Origin: Parahoeflea alexandrii
GTDB taxonomy: Bacteria; Pseudomonadota; Alphaproteobacteria; Rhizobiales; Rhizobiaceae
Direction: 5' to 3'
DNA: 64,000 nt
NCBI RefSeq assembly: GCF_024105735.1
Contig: NZ_JAAAML010000001.1
Span: 1 to 64,000 of the forward strand
Position 1 is the stretch's first letter. The number at the start of each line of letters is the position of its first letter. The position numbers were made by a program, and so were the translations under genes. The notes under the pieces were generated by a model that was not told the DNA's origin, made no database searches, and worked only from the letters and a program-made list of their open reading frames with translations. Positions 25,651-34,856 of this stretch are shown piece after piece.

Positions 25651-26775
25651 ATGGAGTTTTCCCGGACCGCAGTGGCATTTCCGGCAGAGTTGAACGACCT
25701 TCGCGACTGGGCTTCGGTAAGCTCGGCGGGCTTTTATCGCGTCGCGCTGCTGATCCCGATGTGCGGTTCGGCCGGGATCTGGGCGCCGTCCTGCATTTCC
25801 TCGGCTCAGTTGGCGGTTGAAGAGATCAACCGGCGCAACGGCATCGCCGGTCGCCAGGTGCAATTGATCATGATCGATTCAGCGCTTGAGGCGAAGGTTC
25901 CGGTCGAGGAGATCGTCAACGACCTGATCGAGACCAACGCCATAGACGCGATCGTCGGCATGCACATCAGCGCCATCCGCCAGCGGCTGAGCAAGGTCGT
26001 GCGGCAGCGGGTGCCCTATGTCTACACGCCGCTTTACGAAGGCGGGGAGAACACGCCCGGGATCTTTGCCATCGGCGAGACGCCGCATGAGCAACTGGGG
26101 CCGGCGATCGAAACGTTGCAACAGCAGTTCCGGCCGAAGCGCTGGGCGTTGATCGGCAATGACTATGTCTGGCCCCACACATCGCATTCCTATGCCAAGA
26201 CCAAGCTGAAGGAACTGTCCGTCGGGCTTTGCTATGAACGGTACCTGCCGTTTGGCGTGCGCAACATGTCGCACTATATCGACGAGATTGCCCATTCCGG
26301 TGCGGAGGCGCTGCTGATCTCGCTTGTCGGCCAGGACGCAGTGACCTTCAACCGGGCATTCGGGGCGGCGGGACTGGATGGCAAGATGATCCGGCTGTCA
26401 TGCTGCATCGAGGAGAATGGCCTGCTCGCCTGCGGCGACCGCAACCTCAAGCGGTTCTTCTCATCTGCGAGCTATTTCGGGTCGCTTAGAACCGAGGGCA
26501 ACTGCGCCTTCAAGGAAAGCTATTATGGTTTGCACGGCGACAAGGCCCCGGTGCTCAATGTGATCGGGCAGTCGACCTATGAGGGTGTTCACTATCTGTC
26601 GGCGTTGATGGACGACAAATCTGGCGATTGGCGAGAGCGTAATATGCTTTCGGGGTCGGCTTTCCGCTATCGAAGCGTGAAGCGTGCTTTCTCTCTGAAA
26701 CGGCCGGTAGCACGCGCCCCGATTTATCTTGCTCGCGCTGACGGAATCATGTTCGAGGTGATAAAGCAAATATAA
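25651..26775 (+). CDS. AmiC-like ligand-binding protein without signal peptide
   Basis: 374 aa of the Peripla_BP_6 fold related to AmiC/UrtA amide-binding proteins: RVALLIPMCGSAGIWAPSC, SAQLAVEEINRRNGIAGRQV, YTPLYEGGENTPGIFAIGETP, ALIGNDYVWPHTS. The chosen ATG has AGGGGA eight bases upstream. No signal peptide or membrane anchor precedes the domain, so it should stay in the cytoplasm, as the P. aeruginosa amide sensor AmiC does. No AmiR-like partner is seen in the window; the MarR protein is the only regulator next to it. An unusual receptor with a missed signal is the alternative. Confidence 0.75.
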   Translation: MEFSRTAVAFPAELNDLRDWASVSSAGFYRVALLIPMCGSAGIWAPSCISSAQLAVEEINRRNGIAGRQVQLIMIDSALEAKVPVEEIVNDLIETNAIDAIVGMHISAIRQRLSKVVRQRVPYVYTPLYEGGENTPGIFAIGETPHEQLGPAIETLQQQFRPKRWALIGNDYVWPHTSHSYAKTKLKELSVGLCYERYLPFGVRNMSHYIDEIAHSGAEALLISLVGQDAVTFNRAFGAAGLDGKMIRLSCCIEENGLLACGDRNLKRFFSSASYFGSLRTEGNCAFKESYYGLHGDKAPVLNVIGQSTYEGVHYLSALMDDKSGDWRERNMLSGSAFRYRSVKRAFSLKRPVARAPIYLARADGIMFEVIKQI

Positions 26776-26787
26776 ATCATATAGATA

Positions 26788-26805
26788 CCAATTAATTTGA
26801 ATTGG
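26788..26805. promoter_or_regulatory. Dyad CCAATT-N6-AATTGG
   Basis: Perfect 6-bp arms in an A/T-rich stretch between the AmiC-like and flotillin-like genes, with no G/C-rich stem, so more like an operator than a terminator. Sequence around it (AATTTGAATTGG, GGAAAA) resembles the MarR promoter region at 25589-25605. A second promoter of the cassette may lie here. Confidence 0.3.
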
Positions 26806-26893
26806 AAAACAAAATACTTGAAAAGGAAAATAAAATTCTCCATGGTTGTATGACGCCGATACCCCCGGTCCAAAAAGGGGGACGGCGACCGTC

Positions 26894-28510
26894 ATGCCTC
26901 AGGGGGATTTTGCCTTGGTCTGGTTTTTTTCGCTGCTCGCTCTTGCGCTTCTGCTGATCATCGCGATCTGGTTCCTGCAGCGCTATTATGCCAAGGCGAC
27001 ACTGGACACCGCGCTTGTCCGTACCGGACTGGGGGGCAAGCGTGTCGTCATCGATGGCGGCTGTTTCGCCTTGCCGATCCTGCACCAGATCCAGCGTGTC
27101 TCGATGGGGTCGGTGACATTTCCCGTCCATCGCAAGGGCCGTGAATCGCTGTTGACGAAGGATCAGCTGCGCGCCGATGTCGAAATGGAATTCGAGCTCC
27201 GGGTCGAGCCGACGGCGGAAGGCATCGCCACCGCCGCGCAGGTTCTGGGGATGCGGATCGCTCGCGGCGGCGACGCCATCCGCGAGGTTGTCGGCGGCGC
27301 CCTGATCAACGCCATGCAGGATGCCGCCGCCCGGCGTAACCTGGCCGACATCCACCTCGACCGTTCCGGCTACACGGCGGAAGTGACACAGGCGGTGGCC
27401 GAGCATGCCGCGCGTCTGGGACTTGCCATGGTTTCGACTTCGCTGGTCAGCGTCGATCAGAGCGATCTGAGCCAGCTCAACGAAAGCAACGCCTTCAACG
27501 CGCAAGGCATGCGGCGGCTCGCCGAGATGGTTGCCGAACAGCGCAAGGCGCGGATCAAGGTCGAAACCGAGACCGAGATCGCCATCCGCGAGAGCCGGCT
27601 GGCGCAGCACCAGAAGCAGCTGGAGCTGCAGCGCGCCGAGCAGGAAGCCGAAATCGCCCAGCAGGAACATCTCAAGCGCATGCAGTCTGAAGCCCGGGCG
27701 CGGTCGGACCAGGCCGAGGCGCAGGCCGAGTTTGCCACCGAACAGGCGCGGATCGAGAAGACGCAACGGGTCAAGGCGGCCCAGGTCGCCAATGACGAGG
27801 CGCTGCGGCGCGCGGAGATGGCGGCAGTCCTCGCACTTGAGGAAACGCGGATTGAAAACGAGGTCCAGCTCGCCAAGCGGCGGATCGAGGAAGCCTCGAC
27901 CAAGGCCGCGGAAGAAGATGCGCGTGCACAGGTGCTGCTCGCAGCCGAACGAGTGCAGGTGCAGAAGGAGCGCGCCATCGTCGAGCGCGAGCAGGAGATC
28001 TCCAATCTCAGGCAGAAGAAGGATCTCGCCCTCGAAGACGCGCGCGTCCAGAGCGATGTGGGCACCATGCTGGCAAAAGCGAAGGCCGAGGCCGAGGTCG
28101 CCCGGTCCCTCGCGGAAACGGAACAGCGGCGGATGGAAGCCGAGGCTGCCGGACGCCATGCCCTCAATCAGGCCGAGAATACACTCAGCGAATCCGTGAT
28201 CCGGATGCGGCTGGAGGAGCGCAAGCTCGATCGCCTGCCGGAAATCATGACCCAGATGATGAAGCCGGTCGAAAAGATCGATTCTATACGCATCAACCAG
28301 ATCAGCGGCATGGGCAGCGGTGGTGCCTCCGGCGGCGGCAACGGCGTCGACAATGCCTTCGGCGCCGCGATGGACCAGATCCTCGGAATGGCCGTGCGGC
28401 TGCCCGCGATGAAGCAGATGGGCGAGGAAATCGGGCTGGATTTCGATGCCAACCTGGCTGGCCGCACCGCCGATTACGCCCAGAGAACCAAGCAGAAAGA
28501 CAAAGACTGA
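26894..28510 (+). CDS. Flotillin/SPFH-domain membrane protein (YqiK-like)
   Basis: 538 aa from ATG 26894, with GGGGGA upstream; a TTG 48 bases earlier is less likely. One transmembrane segment lies at about residues 8-27. An SPFH/band-7 domain covers about 30-200 (VHRKGRESLLTKDQLRADVEMEF, then REVVGGALINAMQDAAA). A long alanine/glutamate/arginine-rich coiled coil runs from about 210 to 440. The C-terminus has a glycine/serine run (MGSGGASGGGNG). Such proteins form oligomeric membrane-domain scaffolds. Its place inside a transporter-amidase cassette is unexpected and suggests it organises or protects that complex, which is inference. Confidence 0.82.
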   Translation: MPQGDFALVWFFSLLALALLLIIAIWFLQRYYAKATLDTALVRTGLGGKRVVIDGGCFALPILHQIQRVSMGSVTFPVHRKGRESLLTKDQLRADVEMEFELRVEPTAEGIATAAQVLGMRIARGGDAIREVVGGALINAMQDAAARRNLADIHLDRSGYTAEVTQAVAEHAARLGLAMVSTSLVSVDQSDLSQLNESNAFNAQGMRRLAEMVAEQRKARIKVETETEIAIRESRLAQHQKQLELQRAEQEAEIAQQEHLKRMQSEARARSDQAEAQAEFATEQARIEKTQRVKAAQVANDEALRRAEMAAVLALEETRIENEVQLAKRRIEEASTKAAEEDARAQVLLAAERVQVQKERAIVEREQEISNLRQKKDLALEDARVQSDVGTMLAKAKAEAEVARSLAETEQRRMEAEAAGRHALNQAENTLSESVIRMRLEERKLDRLPEIMTQMMKPVEKIDSIRINQISGMGSGGASGGGNGVDNAFGAAMDQILGMAVRLPAMKQMGEEIGLDFDANLAGRTADYAQRTKQKDKD

Positions 28511-28567
28511 GACCACCCGTCCCGGGTGCCCGACCGCAACTCAACCATTTCACGGAAGGAATACGAC

Positions 28568-29788
28568 ATGTCGATCAACAGACGCCATTTTCTTGCCTCC
28601 GCCGCCGCTGCAACCGGCGCTATCATGCTGCCGCGCGCCGTGATGGCCGCCGATACGATCAAGCTCGGCTCGGTGCTTGATGTTTCCGGTATCTTCGACG
28701 CCTATGGCAAGCCGATGGACATGGCGATGCGGCTTGCCGTCAGCCAGATCAACGCTGCCGGCGGGTTGCTCGGCAAGCAGGTCGAGGTCGTCGGCTACGA
28801 CACCCAGTCCGACATGGCGCTCTATTCGCAATATGCCCAGCAACTGGTCCGGGAGGACAAGGTGGACGTGGTGCACGGCGGCATCCTGTCGGCTTCGCGT
28901 GAGGCGATCCGCCAGACCCTGCACAAGAACAAGACGCTCTATTTCTACAACGTGCTTTACGAAGGCGGCGTCTGCGACCGCAACATCTTCATCAACGGCG
29001 TAACTCCGGCCCAGCAGGCCGAGGCACTGGTGCCCTATGCCATGGGCAAGTCCGGCAAGAAGGTCTACATCGTCGCCGCCGACTACAATTACGGACAGAT
29101 CACCGCACGCTGGCTGCAGAAATTCGTCGCCGACAATGGCGGCGAGACGGTGGGTGTCGACTTCTTCCCGCTCGATGTCTCGGATTTCGGCTCGACCATC
29201 GCCAAGATCCAGACCGCCGGTGCGGACCTGGTTATCGCGCCGCTGGTCGGCGGGGCGCATCTGTCGTTCTTCCGTCAATGGGCGGCAGCAGGCATGAAGG
29301 ACCGGATTGCTCTGGCGTCGACCACCATGGGTGTCGGCAATGAGCACAAGGTGCTGACCGCCGAAGAGGGCAACGGCATCATGGTTGCCTATAATTACAG
29401 CCAGGAGCTCGATACGCCTGAGAACGCTGCGTTCAAGGAAGCCTGGGTTGCAGCCGGTGGTGACGCCGGCGGTATGCACGAACTGGCGGTGTCGAACTAT
29501 CACGGTGTGCTCACCTGGGCTGAAGGTGTGCGTATTGCCGGAACACTGGAGCGCGACGCGGTTGTGGAGGCACTGGAAACCGGCGTTTCCATCACAGGTC
29601 CCGGCGGCAAGGTCACGGTCGACCCGAAGACTCATCATGCCGTTCTCGATGTTCACCTGATGGAAGTCGAGAACCAGGGGATGCGCGTCGTCGAAACGCT
29701 GCCGCAACGCCAGCCGATCGACACCCAGGCTGTCTGCGATCTTGGCGCCAATCCGGACGACAACACCCAGTACGAAATCCAGATCTGA
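28568..29788 (+). CDS. ABC transporter substrate-binding protein (amide/urea type)
   Basis: 406-aa periplasmic binding protein with a twin-arginine signal (NRRHFLASAAAATGAIMLPRAVMAA). Mature-part markers DTIKLGSVLDVSGIFDAYGKPM, FYNVLYEGGVCDRNIF and AADYNYGQI are those of the UrtA/AmiC/FmdD amide and urea receptor group. A GGAAGGA site precedes ATG 28568. A small stem (CACCCG/CGGGTG, 28514-28528) lies upstream and a strong hairpin follows the gene. Together with the downstream amidase this points to an amide ligand. Confidence 0.88.
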   Translation: MSINRRHFLASAAAATGAIMLPRAVMAADTIKLGSVLDVSGIFDAYGKPMDMAMRLAVSQINAAGGLLGKQVEVVGYDTQSDMALYSQYAQQLVREDKVDVVHGGILSASREAIRQTLHKNKTLYFYNVLYEGGVCDRNIFINGVTPAQQAEALVPYAMGKSGKKVYIVAADYNYGQITARWLQKFVADNGGETVGVDFFPLDVSDFGSTIAKIQTAGADLVIAPLVGGAHLSFFRQWAAAGMKDRIALASTTMGVGNEHKVLTAEEGNGIMVAYNYSQELDTPENAAFKEAWVAAGGDAGGMHELAVSNYHGVLTWAEGVRIAGTLERDAVVEALETGVSITGPGGKVTVDPKTHHAVLDVHLMEVENQGMRVVETLPQRQPIDTQAVCDLGANPDDNTQYEIQI

Positions 29789-29805
29789 CACCCTCCCAAG
29801 GTCAG

Positions 29806-29834
29806 GGAGGGGCCGCCGGTCGCGCGGCCCCTCC
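29806..29834 (+). terminator. Strong hairpin after binding-protein gene
   Basis: GGAGGGGCCGC (29806-29816) pairs with GCGGCCCCTCC (29824-29834). No T tract follows, so partial termination or mRNA stabilisation between receptor and permease genes is more likely than full termination. Confidence 0.55.
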
Positions 29835-29867
29835 ATTCCCATTGCGATCTTCCAAGGCCACCCGTTC

Positions 29868-30734
29868 ATGGATCTGGTATTCGTCATCATCGTCGAAATG
29901 CTCTACGCGGTCGCCTCGCTGGTGCTGATCAGTGCGGGTCTCGCCATCGTGTTCGGCATGATGAAGATCATCAATCTGGCGCATGGCGAGTTCATGATGA
30001 TGGGCGGCTATGTGACGATCACGGCGGTCACGCTGGGCGCCAATGTCTTTGTCGCCATGCTCATCATCGCCCCGGTGGTTGTCGGCCTGATCGGGCTGGT
30101 GGTCGAGCGGCTGGTGATCCGGCATCTCTATGGCCGGCTGGTCGACACGATGCTGGCGACATGGGGATTGAGCCTGTTCTTCATCGGACTGGCGACCATG
30201 ATCTTCGGCAACACGACAACGGGAATCTCCACGCCGATTTCAGGGTTCACGGTCGGAAACTACCAGGTCAACGGCTACAACTTCTTTATCATCCTGATCG
30301 CGATCGTGTTGCTCGGGCTCATGTATGCGGTGCTCAAGGGCACACGGCTGGGGCTGATCGCGCGCGGTGCGATGCAGCTGCCGGACATGGCCGCGGCACT
30401 CGGCTACTCTCCGGAACGCATCTACATGGCGACATTCTTCTGCGGCTCGGCGCTGTCGGGGCTCGCGGGCGCGATCCTGGCGCCGCTGGTCGGCCTGGTG
30501 CCGACATCGGGCGGAGCCTACATCGCCAAGGCCTTCATCACGGTGATTGCCGGCGGTCCTTCGCTGATCACCGGATTGATGGCCAGTTCAGGTCTCTTCG
30601 GCTTCATCAGCCAGATCTTCACGTTTGCGGTCTCGCCGGTGATGGGCGAAGTGGCGCTGCTGGTGGCCGCGGTGGTGCTGCTTAGGTTGCTGCCGCAGGG
30701 TGTGACCGGCAAGTTCTTCCGGGGACGTCTGTGA
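29868..30734 (+). CDS. Branched-chain/urea-type ABC permease (LivH/UrtB-like)
   Basis: 288-aa permease from ATG 29868. MMKIINLAHGEFMMMGGYVTI near residue 25 is the LivH signature. Other family blocks are RLGLIARGAMQLPDMAAALGY and the hydrophobic C-terminus. It precedes the LivM-like permease by a TGATG overlap. With the UrtA-like receptor it should form an amide importer. Confidence 0.92.
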   Translation: MDLVFVIIVEMLYAVASLVLISAGLAIVFGMMKIINLAHGEFMMMGGYVTITAVTLGANVFVAMLIIAPVVVGLIGLVVERLVIRHLYGRLVDTMLATWGLSLFFIGLATMIFGNTTTGISTPISGFTVGNYQVNGYNFFIILIAIVLLGLMYAVLKGTRLGLIARGAMQLPDMAAALGYSPERIYMATFFCGSALSGLAGAILAPLVGLVPTSGGAYIAKAFITVIAGGPSLITGLMASSGLFGFISQIFTFAVSPVMGEVALLVAAVVLLRLLPQGVTGKFFRGRL

Positions 30735-31771
30735 TGGCTTCCTTCTGGGCAAAAGAGGTTCCGGCCACCATAATCGTCGCGGCCCTGCTGATCTGGATCA
30801 TGCCGATGATGATCGGCACCTATACGCTGACAGTGCTCCTGATCTACGGCATGCTCGGTTTCAGCCTTGGCCTGATCTGGGGCTTCGGCGGGATCCTGTG
30901 CTTCGGCCAGGCGGCGTTCTTCGGGCTCGGGGCCTACACCTATGCCATCGCCGCTATCAATATCGGCGACAGCACCATTCCCATGCTGCTTGCGGTTCTG
31001 GTCCCGGCCGCTTTCGCCGCCCTGCTCGGCGCCATGATGTTCTACGGCCGTCTGACGGACGTCTATCTCGGCGTGATCACGCTGGTAGTGACGCTGATCC
31101 TGTTCAAGTTCATCAGTTCGACCGCCGGCCCGGAATACGTGATCGGCAAGGCGCGGCTCGGCGGCTTCAACGGTATCCCCGGTTTCCAGACGCTGAATGT
31201 GCCAGGGCGGCCGAATGACTACATCTACGGCGATCCGTATTTCTATTTCTGCGCCGTGCTGCTGCTGATCGTCTATCTGCTGGTCAGCTGGCTGCTGAAA
31301 TCATCCTTCGGGCGCGTGGCTGTCGGGATTCGCGAGAACGAGGTTCGCGTGGCGCTGATGGGCTATGACGTCAGTGCGCGAAAGACCGTGCTTTTCGCGA
31401 TCGGCGCCGCGATCGCCGGGCTGGCGGGCGGGCTGTTTGCCAATTGGGGCGAGATCGTTACGCCCAATCTGTTCAGTCTCGGCCAGTCTGCCGAGATCAT
31501 CATCTGGTGCATCGTTGGTGGTCTGGGCACGCGCATCGGCCCGATCGTCGGGGCAGCCGGGCTTGCCTATCTCAAGTTCCTGCTCGGCCAGCAGAGCATG
31601 ATCGACAACACGCTCCTGACCGGCATCATTCTTGTCCTGTTCGTGCTGTTCCTGCCGAAGGGCCTCGTTCCGGCTATCGCGTCTCTCTGGCGGATCAGTT
31701 TCGGGCAACGCCGCCAGCTGCCACGGCACGGTGCGCGCCGCATTCGCAGCGGGGGCGCCAGGCATGGCTGA
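30734..31771 (+). CDS. Branched-chain/urea-type ABC permease (LivM/UrtC-like)
   Basis: 345-aa permease. The start at ATG 30734 overlaps the previous stop. GFSLGLIWGFGGILCFGQAAFFGLGAYTYA is the LivM core; the coupling loop reads GIRENEVRVALMGYDVSARK. VGGLGTRIGPIVGAAG lies near the C-terminus. The gene overlaps the following ATPase start by eight bases. Confidence 0.92.
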   Translation: MASFWAKEVPATIIVAALLIWIMPMMIGTYTLTVLLIYGMLGFSLGLIWGFGGILCFGQAAFFGLGAYTYAIAAINIGDSTIPMLLAVLVPAAFAALLGAMMFYGRLTDVYLGVITLVVTLILFKFISSTAGPEYVIGKARLGGFNGIPGFQTLNVPGRPNDYIYGDPYFYFCAVLLLIVYLLVSWLLKSSFGRVAVGIRENEVRVALMGYDVSARKTVLFAIGAAIAGLAGGLFANWGEIVTPNLFSLGQSAEIIIWCIVGGLGTRIGPIVGAAGLAYLKFLLGQQSMIDNTLLTGIILVLFVLFLPKGLVPAIASLWRISFGQRRQLPRHGARRIRSGGARHG

Positions 31772-32480
31772 AATCGTACTTGAAACGGCGGGGTTGACGA
31801 TGCGGTTTGGCGGTGTGGTCGCCACCGACAATGTCGATTTCAAATTGAGGGCCGGAGAGCTGCGCTGCCTGATCGGCCCGAACGGGGCCGGGAAGTCGAC
31901 CTTTTTCAAATGCGTCACAGGGCTGCTGACGCCCACCGGCGGCCAGGTGTTCATGCGCGGGCACGAAACCACCGGCTGGAACCCGCGCCAGGTCGCAGCC
32001 CTTGGCGTGGGCATCAAGACACAGGTGCCCAACCTGATGGACGGGCTCGATGTGCACGAGAACATCTGGATGGCGGCGCGGCGGTTCCTGCCGATGCAGG
32101 ATGCGATGCGCAAGGCGTCCGAGGTGATCGAGCGACTGGCCCTTGGTCCGATCGCGCGAACGGAACTCGGACGACTGGCGCATGGCGAGCGGCAGCGGGT
32201 CGAACTGGGTCTGGTGGTTGCCGGTGATCCCTGGCTGGTGCTGCTTGATGAACCCGCAGCCGGGATGAGCGCCGACGATGTGGAACGTATGAGCGACATC
32301 ATCCGCGAAATGACCCGCACCGCGGCGGTGGTGATCGTCGAGCACGACATGCAGTTCATCCGCTCGATCGCCAGCACCGTGACCGTGTTCCATCAGGGTG
32401 CGGTGCTGATGGAGGACCACGTCGACCGGGTCATGGCGGATCCCACGGTCCGCAACGTCTACCTGGGAAAGAAAGCCTGA
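31764..32480 (+). CDS. Branched-chain/urea-type ABC ATPase (LivG/UrtD-like)
   Basis: 238-aa nucleotide-binding subunit. Walker A is GPNGAGKST, the signature helix reads LAHGERQRVELGLVV, and Walker B is LVLLDEPAAGMSADDV. ALGVGIKTQVPNLMDGLDVHENI at the Q-loop is typical of the UrtD/LivG branch. Its stop overlaps the start of the ATPase-amidase fusion gene by one base, so the two ATPase domains should be made together. Confidence 0.92.
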   Translation: MAEIVLETAGLTMRFGGVVATDNVDFKLRAGELRCLIGPNGAGKSTFFKCVTGLLTPTGGQVFMRGHETTGWNPRQVAALGVGIKTQVPNLMDGLDVHENIWMAARRFLPMQDAMRKASEVIERLALGPIARTELGRLAHGERQRVELGLVVAGDPWLVLLDEPAAGMSADDVERMSDIIREMTRTAAVVIVEHDMQFIRSIASTVTVFHQGAVLMEDHVDRVMADPTVRNVYLGKKA

Positions 32481-34846
32481 TGATGGCCGAGGAGCGGAAG
32501 ACCTGCCTGGATATCAAGAGCCTGTCGGGAGGCTACGGCAAGGTGCCGATCCTGCACGGGATCGAGTTTTCGGTGGCGGAGAACGAGGTCGTCGGCATTC
32601 TCGGCCACAATGGCATGGGCAAGTCCACCCTGCTCAAGACCATCATGGGATTCCTGCCGGCGAGTTCGGGCACGGTCCGGTTCCACGGCGTCGAGATCAC
32701 CCGCCTGTCGCCTTATGAGCGGGCAGGGCTCGGCATCGGTTATGTGCCGCAGGGCCGCGGAATTTTCCCGCAGCTGAGTGTGCGCGACAATCTCCGTTTT
32801 GCCTGGCACGACTATTCCGGCGGCGGCGAGGAGGAAGTGATCGAAGCCGTGCTCGCCGACTTCCCGCGGCTGGCGCGGCTGCTTGACCGCATGGGCGGCG
32901 CGCTGTCGGGCGGCGAACAGCAGCTCCTGGCTTTGGCCCGAAGCCTGATGGGCGATCCGGAATTCCTGCTGCTGGACGAGCCGACGGAGGGTATCCAACC
33001 TTCGATCATCGAGGAGATGTCGGAAACCCTGTTGCGCCTGCGCGAACGGCGCGGTCTGTCGATCCTGCTGGTCGAGCAGAATTTCGACTTCATCGCCGAT
33101 CTGTCGGACCGGGTCCTGGTGCTCGAACGCGGGCGGATTGCCGGTGAACTTTCCAAGGCCGAGCTGGCCGATCAGGCGAAGGTCGACCAGTTCCTGGGTT
33201 TCGGCGCCGCGCGCTCGACGCGTGGCACTGCGACGGGAACCACGCGTGCAGGACCGGCCCCGGCGCCCAGGCCCCCGAGCCAGCAGCAAATCGCCCATCC
33301 TGCTCCCATCACCCCCCAGCCCTTGGTGACAAGCATGACAATCAAACGCCCCAGTCTTTCGCAGATGCGCGCCATGGCGAGCCGTTTCGGCATGAACCTG
33401 ACGGATACGGAACTCAGCGAGTACAGCCAGATCATGGAGCCCTACATCCAGGCCTATGACCGGCTCGACGCCATTCCCGATAATCTGCCCGAAGTGCGCT
33501 ATCCGCGCTCGCCCGGGCGGTTTCCGGATCCAACGGAAAACCCGCTCAATGCCTGGTATGTCAAGACGGAAGTGCGCGGCGCACCCGACGGACCGTTGCG
33601 CGGCAAGCGCATCGCACTCAAGGACACGATCTGCCTGGCCGGCGTGCCGATGATGAACGGATCGTCGATCATGGAGGGCTATACGCCCGAGATCGACGCC
33701 ACCATCGTCACGAGGATGCTCGATGCCGGCGCCATCATTGCCGGAAAGGCGCATTGCGAGAACTTCTGCTTGTCCGGTGCCTCCCACACCAATGCCAAGG
33801 GGCCGGTGCACAATCCCTGGAAGCGTGGCTACATGGCCAACGGCTCTTCCAGCGGATCGGCAGCACTTGTCGCGACGGGTGAGGTGGATATGGCGATCGC
33901 GGGCGACCAGGGCGGCTCGATCCGACTGCCGTCCTCGGCCTGCGGCGTCTATGGCATGAAGCCGACCCATGGATTGGTGCCCTATACAGGTGTCATGCCG
34001 GTGGAGATGACCATCGATCATGTCGGTCCGGTCACGTCGACGGTTGCCGACAATGCGCTTCTGCTCGAGGTGCTGGCTGGCGAGGACGGGCTTGATCCGC
34101 GCCAGTACAATCCAAAGGTTTACCGTTACACAGAAGCCCTTGGCCGTGGCGCGCAGGGACTGCGGATCGGTATCCTGAAGGAAGGGTTTCGCCGGCCCGA
34201 GAGCGAGGCGGATGTCGACGAAAAAGTGCTGGCCGCCGCCAACCGTTTCCGGCAACTGGGCGCCATGGTCGAGGAGATTTCCGTGCCTGAGCACACTCTT
34301 GCGGTTGATTGCTGGACGGCGATCACCGTGGAAGGCATGCAGGACCAGATGATGCACGGCAACACCGGCGGCACCAATTACCGCGGCCTGTTCCTGCCAT
34401 CGATGATCGACCAGATGTCGCAATGGCGCAACCGTGCCGACGAGCTCAGCCATTCCCTGAAAACCTGCATGTTCCTCGGCGAGCATTTCCAGACCCAGTA
34501 CCGGGGCCGGTTCTATGGCAAGGCCCAGAACCTGATGCGCCGCGTCAACGAGAAATATGCGGAGGCACTCAAACGCTTCGACGTGCTGCTGATGCCGACC
34601 ATGCCGATGAAGCCGCAGGAAATTCCGCCTGCGGACTGTTCAATCAGCCTTTACGTTCAACGGGCCTTCGAGATGATCGGCAATACCGCTCCTTTCAATG
34701 GCGGTCTGCCGGCAATGAGTGTCCCTTGTGGCTTGAGTGAAGGCTTGCCAATCGGCATGATGCTGGTGGGACCGAGTTTCGGCGAGATGAAGATTTACCA
34801 GGCGGCGCACGCCTTCGAACAGAGCGAAGACTGGCGCAGCATGTGA
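32480..34846 (+). CDS. Fused LivF-type ABC ATPase and amidase
   Basis: 788 aa in one uninterrupted frame. Residues 1-243 are a complete LivF/UrtE ATPase: Walker [10 protein letters not shown] (42-50), signature [15 protein letters not shown] (from 142), Walker [11 protein letters not shown] (162-171), LLVEQNF (197-203). Residues about 245-286 form an Ala/Pro/Gly/Thr/Gln-rich linker. Residues 287-788 are a full-length amidase-signature enzyme of the enantioselective/wide-spectrum amidase type, with its N-terminal helical part, Lys381 (ALKDTI), the serine cluster GSSSGS (455-460) and the probable nucleophile Ser480 ([10 protein letters not shown]). It would hydrolyse amides to acid and ammonia at the cytoplasmic face of the importer. 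An in-frame ATG at 33335 (residue 286) could also yield free amidase. Single-base sequencing error is the main alternative to a real fusion. Confidence 0.88.
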   Translation: MMAEERKTCLDIKSLSGGYGKVPILHGIEFSVAENEVVGILGHNGMGKSTLLKTIMGFLPASSGTVRFHGVEITRLSPYERAGLGIGYVPQGRGIFPQLSVRDNLRFAWHDYSGGGEEEVIEAVLADFPRLARLLDRMGGALSGGEQQLLALARSLMGDPEFLLLDEPTEGIQPSIIEEMSETLLRLRERRGLSILLVEQNFDFIADLSDRVLVLERGRIAGELSKAELADQAKVDQFLGFGAARSTRGTATGTTRAGPAPAPRPPSQQQIAHPAPITPQPLVTSMTIKRPSLSQMRAMASRFGMNLTDTELSEYSQIMEPYIQAYDRLDAIPDNLPEVRYPRSPGRFPDPTENPLNAWYVKTEVRGAPDGPLRGKRIALKDTICLAGVPMMNGSSIMEGYTPEIDATIVTRMLDAGAIIAGKAHCENFCLSGASHTNAKGPVHNPWKRGYMANGSSSGSAALVATGEVDMAIAGDQGGSIRLPSSACGVYGMKPTHGLVPYTGVMPVEMTIDHVGPVTSTVADNALLLEVLAGEDGLDPRQYNPKVYRYTEALGRGAQGLRIGILKEGFRRPESEADVDEKVLAAANRFRQLGAMVEEISVPEHTLAVDCWTAITVEGMQDQMMHGNTGGTNYRGLFLPSMIDQMSQWRNRADELSHSLKTCMFLGEHFQTQYRGRFYGKAQNLMRRVNEKYAEALKRFDVLLMPTMPMKPQEIPPADCSISLYVQRAFEMIGNTAPFNGGLPAMSVPCGLSEGLPIGMMLVGPSFGEMKIYQAAHAFEQSEDWRSM

Positions 34847-34856
34847 GGGGGAAACG

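Noticed and set aside
26792-28516. 574-codon minus-strand frame opposite the flotillin-like gene
   Set aside because: The Leu/Gly/His/Asp-rich low-complexity translation is the complement of the Ala/Glu/Arg coiled coil; no start site or homologous pattern.
32459-34486. 675-codon open frame on the minus strand opposite the ATPase-amidase gene
   Set aside because: It mirrors a clearly coding plus-strand gene with recognisable motifs; its translation is rich in His, Arg, Gln and Asp with no domain pattern, a usual effect of high GC third positions.
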